Positions 1 to 5,583 of a stretch of DNA of 9,904 bases are shown here, piece after piece. Origin of the DNA: Candidatus Zixiibacteriota bacterium (GTDB lineage Bacteria; Zixibacteria; MSB-5A5; CAIYYT01); contig CAUJJY010000100.1 in the NCBI GenBank assembly GCA_963205155.1, forward strand, positions 1 to 9,904. The letters run 5' to 3'. The notes below the pieces were generated by a model. The model saw nothing but the letters and a program-made list of their open reading frames with translations. It had not been told where the DNA came from and ran no database searches. The position numbers and the translations under genes were made by a program. The first letter of the stretch is position 1. Each line of letters begins with the position of its first letter.

Positions 1-1
1 T

Positions 2-1762
2 CTTCCCCATCACACCAAGTGGATCAAGCTCTTTGAGAACCTGAAATACATCGTCATCGATGAAGTCCACACCTACCGAGGCGTATTCGGTTCCCATCTT
101 GCCAATGTCCTGCGCCGGCTCGAACGCATCTGCAAGTTCTATGGCTCGAAACCGCAATTCATCTGTTGCTCGGCCACCATTCGTAACCCCAAGGAACTTG
201 CCGAGCAGTTGACACAGCAACCAATGGAGTTGGTCGACAACAACGGCGCTCCTTCCGGCGAGAAGCACTTCGTGTTTTACAACCCTCCGGTCATAAACGA
301 GCAGTTAGGGATTCGCAAGTCATCGCTGCTCGAAACAAGCCGCATCGCCAAACGCTTCATCAACAACAAGGTCCAAAGCATCGTCTTCGTGCCGTATCGG
401 CTTAATGTCGAACTCTTGTTGACCTACCTTCGTCGCGACAACACCGGCGCTCGAATCGAAGGCTATCGCGGTGGGTACCTCCCCAATGAACGCCGCGAAA
501 TCGAGCACGGACTGCGTTCCGGTGACATTACGGCTGTCGTCTCGACTAACGCACTTGAGCTTGGTATCGATATTGGCTCACTCGATGTGTCCATCATCTG
601 TGGTTATCCCGGCACCATTGCCTCAACTCGCCAGCAAGCCGGCCGCGCCGGCCGCAAGAACACAGTCAGTATCTCGATCATGGTCGCTTCAAGCTCCGCA
701 ATCAACCAGTACGTCGTATCGCATCCGGAGTACTTCTTCGAATCACCTGCAGAAATGGGCGTCATCGATCCGAACAATTTCGTAATTCTGACATCACACC
801 TGAAATGCGCCGCCTTTGAGCTTCCCTTCCACAAAGACGAAGTCATGGGTGTGGAGACCACTGCCGAGGTCTTGGAATACTTACAAAGTCGCGGCGTTCT
901 TCGCTTCTCTGCCGATCGCTGGCACTGGTCCTCGGAAATCTATCCAGCCTCCGAAGTGTCTTTGCGTTCAGCTTCGCCCGACAATTTCGTTATCCTAAAC
1001 ACTTCCAACGGCAATCGCGTAATCGGCGAAGTCGATTATTTTTCCGCTCCCATGCTCCTTCACCCTGAAGCAATCTATATTCATCTCGGCAATCAATACC
1101 AGGTGCAGGAGTTGGACTGGGAAGGCAAGAAAGCATATGTCAAGGAAGACAAAGTCGATTACTACACCGATGCCGAAACCAAGGCAGACCTGAAAGTATT
1201 GGAAATCAATCAGGACTCCGGCTCCATTAGCTGGGGCGAGATTTCAATAACCAACGTTACTGTCCTCTTCAAGAAGATCAAGTTCGAAACGCACGAGAAT
1301 GTCGGCTCCGGAAAGTTGGCAATGCCGGAAATCGAGATGCACACAACTTCCTTCTGGCAGGAATTTCATGAAGACATCGGCGAAGAACTCGGCTTTGGGC
1401 GCGCTAACCTTGGCGCCGGCCTGCGCGGTATGGCCAATGTTCTGCAGATTGTCGCGCCTATCTACTTGATGTGCGACCCGCGCGATCTGCGCGCCGTCTC
1501 GCAGGTGAAGTCCGCCTTCACCGAAAAACCGACTATTTACATCTATGAATCCGTCCCCGGCGGCGTCGGCTATGCCCAGAAGCTCTTCCGGGTCGCTCCC
1601 GAAATCTTCGCGGCCGCTAAACAGCTTGTCCGCGATTGCGATTGCGAATTCGGCTGCCCATCCTGTGTCGGTCCCGAAATCGAAGTTGGCAAATCCGGCA
1701 AGAAAAATGTCCTAAGTCTCCTTGAATATTCTTTGCAGCAATTTAGAGTTAGCGTAGCTTGA
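2..1762 (+). CDS. mrfA: MrfA/YprA-type DEAH-box repair helicase with DUF1998 zinc-binding region, 5' end missing
   Basis: The reading frame is already open at base 2, so the N-terminus (motif I/Walker A) lies left of the window; 586 residues remain of a family usually near 750. Visible superfamily 2 motifs are DEVH (motif II, 59-70), SAT (motif III, 170-178), STNALELGIDIG (motif V, about 541-576) and QQAGRAGR (motif VI, 632-655). Near the C-terminus four cysteines in the pattern CxCx3Cx2C (codons at 1637, 1643, 1655, 1664) followed by VGPE match the DUF1998 zinc-binding region of MrfA. The stretch around DEVH (EVHTYRGVFGSH) is typical of YprA/MrfA. In Bacillus subtilis MrfA is a 3'-5' DNA helicase used in mitomycin C damage repair; a cytoplasmic repair role here is inferred from family. 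No other repair gene is visible. The TTG at 209 is not the start, because conserved helicase sequence continues upstream of it. Confidence 0.9.
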   Translation, partial: LPHHTKWIKLFENLKYIVIDEVHTYRGVFGSHLANVLRRLERICKFYGSKPQFICCSATIRNPKELAEQLTQQPMELVDNNGAPSGEKHFVFYNPPVINEQLGIRKSSLLETSRIAKRFINNKVQSIVFVPYRLNVELLLTYLRRDNTGARIEGYRGGYLPNERREIEHGLRSGDITAVVSTNALELGIDIGSLDVSIICGYPGTIASTRQQAGRAGRKNTVSISIMVASSSAINQYVVSHPEYFFESPAEMGVIDPNNFVILTSHLKCAAFELPFHKDEVMGVETTAEVLEYLQSRGVLRFSADRWHWSSEIYPASEVSLRSASPDNFVILNTSNGNRVIGEVDYFSAPMLLHPEAIYIHLGNQYQVQELDWEGKKAYVKEDKVDYYTDAETKADLKVLEINQDSGSISWGEISITNVTVLFKKIKFETHENVGSGKLAMPEIEMHTTSFWQEFHEDIGEELGFGRANLGAGLRGMANVLQIVAPIYLMCDPRDLRAVSQVKSAFTEKPTIYIYESVPGGVGYAQKLFRVAPEIFAAAKQLVRDCDCEFGCPSCVGPEIEVGKSGKKNVLSLLEYSLQQFRVSVA

Positions 1763-1788
1763 GCATTGCCGAAGTCAATTTGTATCAT
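1759..1788 (+). promoter_or_regulatory. Possible promoter for the beta-barrel gene
   Basis: TTGAGC at 1759-1764 (4 of 6 to TTGACA) and TATCAT at 1783-1788 (5 of 6 to TATAAT) are separated by 18 bases. The -35 overlaps the helicase stop codon. Only about 28 bases separate the -10 from the start codon at 1817, giving a very short leader. Weak by sequence alone; the gene could also be read from the helicase transcript. Confidence 0.35.
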
Positions 1789-1816
1789 AAATAGGCATTA
1801 ATAACAGGAGTATAGC

Positions 1817-2419
1817 ATGACAAACAATCTAAGATTCGCGGCGTTGTCTCTATTCATTCTGCTCTTCACCGCGGCCGCCCAGGCCGAACTCAAACCCGCC
1901 ACACATTCCGGGTTTTACATTGGCTTTGGCCTTGGTTGGGGCAGCCTCAAAGTTGAATTGGACGACGATAACGAGGATGTCTCATTCATCTCCGACGCCG
2001 AAAGCGGCGGATCCGGCAACTTCCGCATTGGCGGTGCACTAAGCAACAAGCTCTTGCTTGGTGTTGAAGCCAATTCGTGGGTCAAGGAATACGAAGTTAC
2101 CTCGGGCAATCAAATGTTTGACGCCGAAGTTACCGTCAGTAACCTGGCCGTTACACTCACCTACTATCCAGCCGAGCAGTTCTTCATCAAGGGTGGCCCG
2201 GCCATTGCCGCATCAGAACTGAAGTTCGACATTCCCGGAACGATCTTTTCAGGCACCGTCGAGGACGAAGGCGCTGGCCTGATGCTCGGCGCTGGTGGTG
2301 AATTCCGGCTGACGCGCAGATTTGCCATTGTACCGTCAGCCCAGTGGATGTACCAGAAGTTCGATGATTACAAAATCACCTTCTTCTCCGCAACCATCGG
2401 AGTCGGCTGGTTCTGGTAG
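1817..2419 (+). CDS. Exported outer-membrane beta-barrel protein (OmpX/OmpA-barrel type), function unknown
   Basis: 200 residues. Residues 1-23 form a signal peptide: a hydrophobic core and AQA before the likely cut at 23/24. The mature part alternates polar and nonpolar residues in short strands with aromatic girdles (FYIGFGLGWG near 33-42, a mid-protein strand ending in TYYP, and GVGWFW at the C-terminus). It ends in an aromatic residue, as outer-membrane barrels recognised by BamA do. The size suits an eight-stranded barrel of the OMP_b-brl class. An acidic loop, DDDNED at 49-54, follows the first strand. An AGGAG ribosome site at 1806-1810 sits six bases before the ATG and fixes the start. 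The next gene converges from the other strand. The barrel class is fairly sure; no substrate or partner can be named. Confidence 0.85.
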   Translation: MTNNLRFAALSLFILLFTAAAQAELKPATHSGFYIGFGLGWGSLKVELDDDNEDVSFISDAESGGSGNFRIGGALSNKLLLGVEANSWVKEYEVTSGNQMFDAEVTVSNLAVTLTYYPAEQFFIKGGPAIAASELKFDIPGTIFSGTVEDEGAGLMLGAGGEFRLTRRFAIVPSAQWMYQKFDDYKITFFSATIGVGWFW

Positions 2420-2448
2420 AATCTATCACGAACTTGTCGCCAAAAGAA

Positions 2449-2478
2449 AAAGCGCCTCGTCTCACGACGGGGCGCTTT
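2449..2478. terminator. Bidirectional intrinsic terminator between convergent genes
   Basis: A 13-base-pair stem (one G-T wobble) closes on a four-base TCAC loop: 2449-2461 pairs with 2466-2478. On the plus strand a T-rich CTTGTCTT follows. On the minus strand the A-rich run at 2442-2451 gives a strong U tract. It lies 29 bases after the beta-barrel stop and 57 bases after the end of the minus-strand T9SS gene, so it can stop transcripts from both sides. Confidence 0.88.
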
Positions 2479-2535
2479 CTTGTCTTCACTAAGCTGTGCT
2501 CAGCTAGTTCCTTGCTTCTTTCAAAACAAGTCGGG

Positions 2536-3387
2536 TTACTTCAACATCATCATCTTTTTCGTTTGGCTGAATTCATTTGCATTCAGCTTATAGAAATAGA
2601 CGCCCGATGCGACAGTACGTCCGGTTACATCAGTACCGTCCCAGGAGACAGTCTGCTGACCGGCGCGCATATAATCGTCAACCAAAGTCTTCACATGCTG
2701 ACCGAGGACATTGTAAATCTCAAGACTTACTTTGGAGTCTTTCGGCAGTGCAAAGGAAATGTCGGTTGTCGGATTGAACGGGTTCGGGACGTTCTGCGAC
2801 AAAGCAAAATCTGTCGGCAGAGCGGCATTCGGAGCGCGCGAGCTCAGTGATACACTGCCACCCGAGAATTCCGGCGCGAGATCGCGCACATGCGGAACAC
2901 CATCAACAACCTCGTTGTACACGAACATCAGTTCATGAGCAGGAAATTCAGATGTGAAGGTGCTGATCTCCAAAGTCTGGAGATTGACATCATCAAGTCT
3001 GAAATGGAGCACGGCGATGTTGTTAACACCGGAGGCTGACGGCTTCAGGAAAGCGTCTTCCTTCGGAGCGTTAACCATATCGACGAGCCCAATAGACACG
3101 CGATTGTTCTGCGGATCGAGATTGGCGATCTTAACGTCAAAGTTGGCCACTGTCGTGTTCTCAAAGGAAACTGACAAGAGTGTCACGCCTTTGGAATACG
3201 TCAGCGGAATATCCATTGCCGCAAGAGCCTCATCGTGAGAAATCGAGACCGGAACCGTAAATTCCGATTCCGAAATGAACGATGCCTCACCGACACGGAA
3301 CGTGTCGCGATTGCCTAAATCCTTGGCCAGCACCGCCGGCACAACGAGCATTAAAAGAGCGATTGCTAAAGCGATATAACGCTTCAT
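2536..3387 (-). CDS. Secreted protein with cohesin-like domain and C-terminal type IX secretion sorting domain
   Basis: 283 residues. Residues 1-21 are a signal peptide ending VLA before the likely cut. Residues about 26-180 are a beta-rich domain resembling cohesin-like modules (phrases such as FTVPVSISHDEALAAMDIPL and VLHFRLDD); this match is by pattern and less certain. Residues about 195-283 are a clear Por/type A sorting domain: PNPFNPTT (201-208), IYNVLGQ (224-230), WDGTD (249-253), SGVYFYKL (261-268) and a Lys-rich end. In known T9SS bacteria this tail carries the protein across the outer membrane and is removed or anchored; surface exposure or secretion is therefore inferred. A GAGGGGGTG ribosome site (3395-3403) stands seven bases before the ATG. 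Transcription probably starts near 3573, giving a long leader. The partner of the cohesin-like domain is unknown and no dockerin is seen. Confidence 0.9.
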   Translation of the reverse strand: MKRYIALAIALLMLVVPAVLAKDLGNRDTFRVGEASFISESEFTVPVSISHDEALAAMDIPLTYSKGVTLLSVSFENTTVANFDVKIANLDPQNNRVSIGLVDMVNAPKEDAFLKPSASGVNNIAVLHFRLDDVNLQTLEISTFTSEFPAHELMFVYNEVVDGVPHVRDLAPEFSGGSVSLSSRAPNAALPTDFALSQNVPNPFNPTTDISFALPKDSKVSLEIYNVLGQHVKTLVDDYMRAGQQTVSWDGTDVTGRTVASGVYFYKLNANEFSQTKKMMMLK

Positions 3388-3573
3388 TCAGAATCACCCC
3401 CTCACAGGGATAGGGTTTAAGGGTTGACTAGACATTACTCTCATATAAAAACACTCTGGCTTCAACGTTTGGTAATCCGTCAAGAACCCGGACAAATGCC
3501 CGGCACGTCTTTTGAAATGTTCGTAAGCTGCTATTTGCGATGCTAATAGTTGGGTTGGAGAGGTAACCCTCAC
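3388..3573 (-). promoter_or_regulatory. Long 5' leader with three short hairpins, upstream of the T9SS gene
   Basis: If the promoter at 3580-3608 is used, about 185 bases precede the ATG. Read on the minus strand, the first part folds into three local hairpins: GGGTT/AACCC with an eight-base loop (3552-3569), CTATT/AATAG with a nine-base loop (3531-3549), and CCGGGC/GTCCGG with an ATTT loop (3488-3503). The last includes a G-U pair that forms only in the minus-strand transcript. I do not recognise a known riboswitch class. No reading frame of convincing quality lies here. Confidence 0.4.
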
Positions 3574-3579
3574 TATGTA

Positions 3580-3608
3580 AATCTACGGGCGAACCCGTTA
3601 TTTGTCAA
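3580..3608 (-). promoter_or_regulatory. Housekeeping-type promoter for the T9SS gene
   Basis: On the minus strand a perfect TTGACA (3603-3608) is followed after exactly 17 bases by TAGATT (3580-3585, 4 of 6 to TATAAT). It starts seven bases beyond the SufT stop codon. The spacer contains ACGGG-TTCG-CCCGT, a 5-bp hairpin (3585-3598) that could instead be a weak terminator of the SufT gene, although no U tract follows it on this strand. Confidence 0.6.
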
Positions 3609-3614
3609 GTTGTT

Positions 3615-3977
3615 TTATCCGAACCCCAACGCCTTCTTGGCGTCCTCGGACATTTTGTCGGGCGTCCAAAGCGGGTCCCAGACAATGTTCACCACAGCGT
3701 CAGCAACGCCCTCGATTGCCATAACCTTGGAATGTATGTCATCTTTGATCGACATTGCCATCCCGCATCCCGGAGCCGTCAATGTGAAGTCAACTTCTAC
3801 CTTGTCACCGTCCACAATTCGAACCTGGTAAACCAACCCCAGATCTACGATATTCACCGGAATCTCGGGATCGTAACATTCACGGAGTGCTTCAATAACG
3901 GTATCTTCAGTAATCAAACAGTCTCCAGCAATCGGTTTTGGACTACAGAGCTCCAATAAGCCATTCTCGTACATCAT
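3615..3977 (-). CDS. SufT/MIP18-family Fe-S cluster assembly factor (DUF59)
   Basis: 120 residues from the ATG at 3977. The DUF59/MIP18 core is clear: DPEIPVNIVDLGLVY at 36-50, a central beta strand leading to TAPGCGMA with the conserved cysteine C71, and WDPLWTPDKMS at 100-110 near the end. The family helps mature or deliver iron-sulfur clusters in the cytoplasm (SufT, the PaaD-like proteins, eukaryotic MIP18/CIA2). The gene stands alone: no sufBCDS, iscU or phenylacetate genes are near it. The first 20 residues look unconserved. A TTG at 3917, with GGAG five bases upstream, would begin at LITEDTVIEAL, where many relatives start, giving 100 residues. The ATG has only a weaker GGGAA nine bases away. 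The family call is firm; the start is open. Confidence 0.92.
   Translation of the reverse strand: MMYENGLLELCSPKPIAGDCLITEDTVIEALRECYDPEIPVNIVDLGLVYQVRIVDGDKVEVDFTLTAPGCGMAMSIKDDIHSKVMAIEGVADAVVNIVWDPLWTPDKMSEDAKKALGFG
3915..3926 (-). promoter_or_regulatory. Alternative TTG start with ribosome site for the SufT-like gene
   Basis: On the minus strand GGAG (3923-3926) precedes an in-frame TTG (3915-3917) by five bases. Starting here removes the 20 unconserved residues and leaves the complete DUF59 domain. Confidence 0.45.
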
Positions 3978-4142
3978 ACGTGAACATTCCCAATCTGCTC
4001 AACAGCAAATCAGATGTTTCTGCTAAACCGTACAAAGACCTCGATTTGAATTAAGTTGTTTCATATGTTGGTACAAAGTCTGACCCAGACAAGTTCCCAT
4101 CAGTGAAAAAAATACAAAAATGCACGCAGGGTGTGAATAACG
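3978..4142 (-). other. Intergenic region between deacetylase and SufT-like gene
   Basis: 165 bases with no gene. A poly-A run at 4106-4120 gives a U-rich stretch (TTTTTGTATTTTTTT) on the minus strand just beyond the deacetylase stop. The stems before it are short (GTGA/TCAC), so a terminator is only possible. An exact inverted repeat GTCTG-ACC-CAGAC lies at 4078-4090, and the octamer GTACAAAG occurs at 4030-4037 and 4071-4078. I could not place a convincing SufT promoter. Confidence 0.3.
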
Positions 4143-5231
4143 TCACTCTTTTAGGGGCCAGCTTTTCTTTGGTTGTCTCACTGGTAACTCTCCCAAGAAC
4201 CTTGCTACTTCGTACTTGTTGTTTCCCCGCATATCAAATCGCGTCAAAGTTAGTAAGTCGATACCGTCCAATGGATAATCGATAAAGCCGAATTGCGTCG
4301 TAAACCCGAGTTTGTATCCTGCATCAGCGGCAATGCGCGCCACGTGCTCGTCATACGAGCCCGCTGGATAACAAACTGCGGCGACCCCAACCCCCAACTC
4401 CTTCTTTAATAAAGACTTGCTGTCAAGAAGCTCCTTTTTGATCGATTCCGCGTCCAGTCGGGCAAGTTTGCGATGTGAAGCTGAATGCGATTCAACCGAA
4501 ATCCCTGCGCTTCGAACTTGCTTGAGCTGCGGCCAGGTCATAGTCGCAATACCCAGTTCATACTCTGTGCCGGTAATCGTCTCCAGACGCTCCACGAATA
4601 TCTCTATCTCTTCCTCCGACATTCGATCTAGAGCGATGTTGAATCGCCAACACGCAGTCGCTAAATCCTCACGATTCCGATGATCGAGGTTGTCCAGCCA
4701 GTTTTGCTTGTCTTCGGGAAACTGCCGCGCCAGTGCTTGTACTTTCGGCCATGTTTTCTCGTCGATTCGATGAAAGGCGTTTGAGACTCGCAAATGCCAG
4801 AGGCGCTTCGCTGTCTCGATAAAATCCGTCGGCGCAAAAACCACGCCGTTGCAACCGTGCTTCAGAAGCACCGGCAACGCCTGGGAAACAAATTCCGAAT
4901 CCGCGTCGTCAAAAGTGATCAGCGCCGAATTGCGCTGCAGCGTCCGCTTACCGGTCACTATCTCAGTGAATTCTTCGAGCGAGATTGTCTCATAGAATCT
5001 CTTGATCTGCGCGATTTGAACATCAAAGAGTTCCCGTGGTGTCCCCTTGTCGTATGTCACGAGGTGGACGCCGCTCGACTTCGCATCGGTGATCCGATGA
5101 AACGTGAAGACCGTCAGTAGCGGCTTCTTCCCCAAGAGCTTTCTTAACGCATAAATAGCAGGCCAGATTCCCAGGTAATAGGCGACAATGGCGTAGACTC
5201 GCGACCAAAACCGTCGAAACGGTGGGTGCAT
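4143..5231 (-). CDS. Membrane-anchored polysaccharide deacetylase (CE4/NodB homology)
   Basis: 362 residues. A hydrophobic stretch at about 12-30 without a clear cleavage site suggests an N-terminal membrane anchor. The NodB-fold motifs are present: FTFHR (42-46), TFDDA (106-110, usually TFDDG), HSASH (249-253) and CYPAGSYD (287-294, in place of the usual R-x-P-Y-G), then LGFTT (308-312). D109, H249 and H253 would form the metal-binding triad, so activity is plausible. About 85 residues (140-225, starting RLWHLRVSNAF) lie between motifs 1 and 2, more than in short NodB enzymes. Such enzymes remove N- or O-acetyl groups from surface glycans or peptidoglycan; the substrate is unknown. No glycan cluster adjoins it. 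The ATG at 5231 has no ribosome site close by, and an in-frame stop upstream leaves no other ATG, GTG or TTG. Confidence 0.88.
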   Translation of the reverse strand: MHPPFRRFWSRVYAIVAYYLGIWPAIYALRKLLGKKPLLTVFTFHRITDAKSSGVHLVTYDKGTPRELFDVQIAQIKRFYETISLEEFTEIVTGKRTLQRNSALITFDDADSEFVSQALPVLLKHGCNGVVFAPTDFIETAKRLWHLRVSNAFHRIDEKTWPKVQALARQFPEDKQNWLDNLDHRNREDLATACWRFNIALDRMSEEEIEIFVERLETITGTEYELGIATMTWPQLKQVRSAGISVESHSASHRKLARLDAESIKKELLDSKSLLKKELGVGVAAVCYPAGSYDEHVARIAADAGYKLGFTTQFGFIDYPLDGIDLLTLTRFDMRGNNKYEVARFLGELPVRQPKKSWPLKE

Positions 5232-5303
5232 TTTTATGACGGGTGGTTTTAGAATCTTGATCTCCTGCGAGGCTCAATCTGTCCGTCGTGAGCCGGCATC
5301 AAG

Positions 5304-5331
5304 GCATGTCAAAGGCGTGATGTTGCATGTC
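5304..5331 (-). repeat. Heptamer direct repeat in the start region of the deacetylase transcript
   Basis: GCATGTC occurs at 5304-5310 and 5325-5331, exactly 21 bases apart, about two helical turns. On the minus strand (GACATGC) the first copy sits right after the -10 element and the second about 20 bases into the leader. The spacing suits a dimeric repressor site, but two seven-base copies can arise by chance. Confidence 0.3.
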
Positions 5332-5334
5332 TCG

Positions 5335-5364
5335 ATAATATGCCCCATAGCGGGTGAAAGTCAA
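5335..5364 (-). promoter_or_regulatory. Promoter for the polysaccharide deacetylase
   Basis: On the minus strand TTGACT (5359-5364, 5 of 6) and TATTAT (5335-5340, 5 of 6) are separated by 18 bases. The start would fall near 5328, giving a leader of about 97 bases before the ATG at 5231. Confidence 0.65.
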
Positions 5365-5456
5365 TGCATTTGCGCAGCTCGATCCGGTGAATGCCCGCGG
5401 CGCTGGATTTGATGCTCGAAGTGAACGAAGGGGTCAAGGGTGATGGGGGAATCGAA

Positions 5457-5475
5457 ATGAATGTGAAGAATTCAT
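5457..5475. repeat. Short inverted repeat upstream of the OPT promoter
   Basis: ATGAAT (5457-5462) and ATTCAT (5470-5475) form a perfect six-base inverted repeat around a seven-base centre, 51 bases before the -35 element. It could be a regulator site; no recognised consensus. Confidence 0.25.
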
Positions 5476-5526
5476 CAAAATCTACAACCCAGAAACACGC
5501 AGGCTGAAAACCTTTTTATACAAACC

Positions 5527-5555
5527 TTGACAAAAGCCCCATATCTCATTATAGC
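5527..5555 (+). promoter_or_regulatory. Promoter for the OPT transporter
   Basis: A perfect TTGACA (5527-5532) is followed after 17 bases by TATAGC (5550-5555, 4 of 6). The shared TTGACAAA and 17-base spacing match the promoter at 3580-3608. The leader is about 20 bases, with an AGGAGG ribosome site at 5569-5574. Confidence 0.7.
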
Positions 5556-5583
5556 TTGAAACCACACTAGGAGGACGCCGAAA

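Larger units (their letters stand above)
5232..5583. other. Divergent intergenic region, 352 bases, with promoters facing both ways
   Basis: No gene of its own. It holds a minus-strand promoter (5335-5364) for the deacetylase, a plus-strand promoter (5527-5555) for the OPT transporter, a heptamer repeat (5304-5331) and a small inverted repeat (5457-5475). The stretch 5365-5456 shows nothing I can name. Confidence 0.6.

Noticed and set aside
209..1762. Helicase starting at the TTG at 209
   Set aside because: The frame is open to the left edge and encodes the conserved DEVH and SAT motifs upstream of 209, so the gene is truncated by the window, not started there.
2..1762. DISARM-type defence gene (drmA helicase or drmB DUF1998)
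   Set aside because: Helicase and DUF1998 region are fused in one protein as in MrfA, and no methylase, phospholipase-D or other DISARM partner is adjacent.
2434..2850. 138-residue plus-strand reading frame
   Set aside because: It begins inside the terminator region and overlaps antisense the well-supported T9SS sorting domain; the translated sequence has no recognisable features.
3585..3598. tRNA-like T-arm (GGGTTCGCCC on the minus strand)
   Set aside because: The loop is the four-base TTCG, not a seven-base T-loop, and no acceptor, D or anticodon arms can be placed around it.
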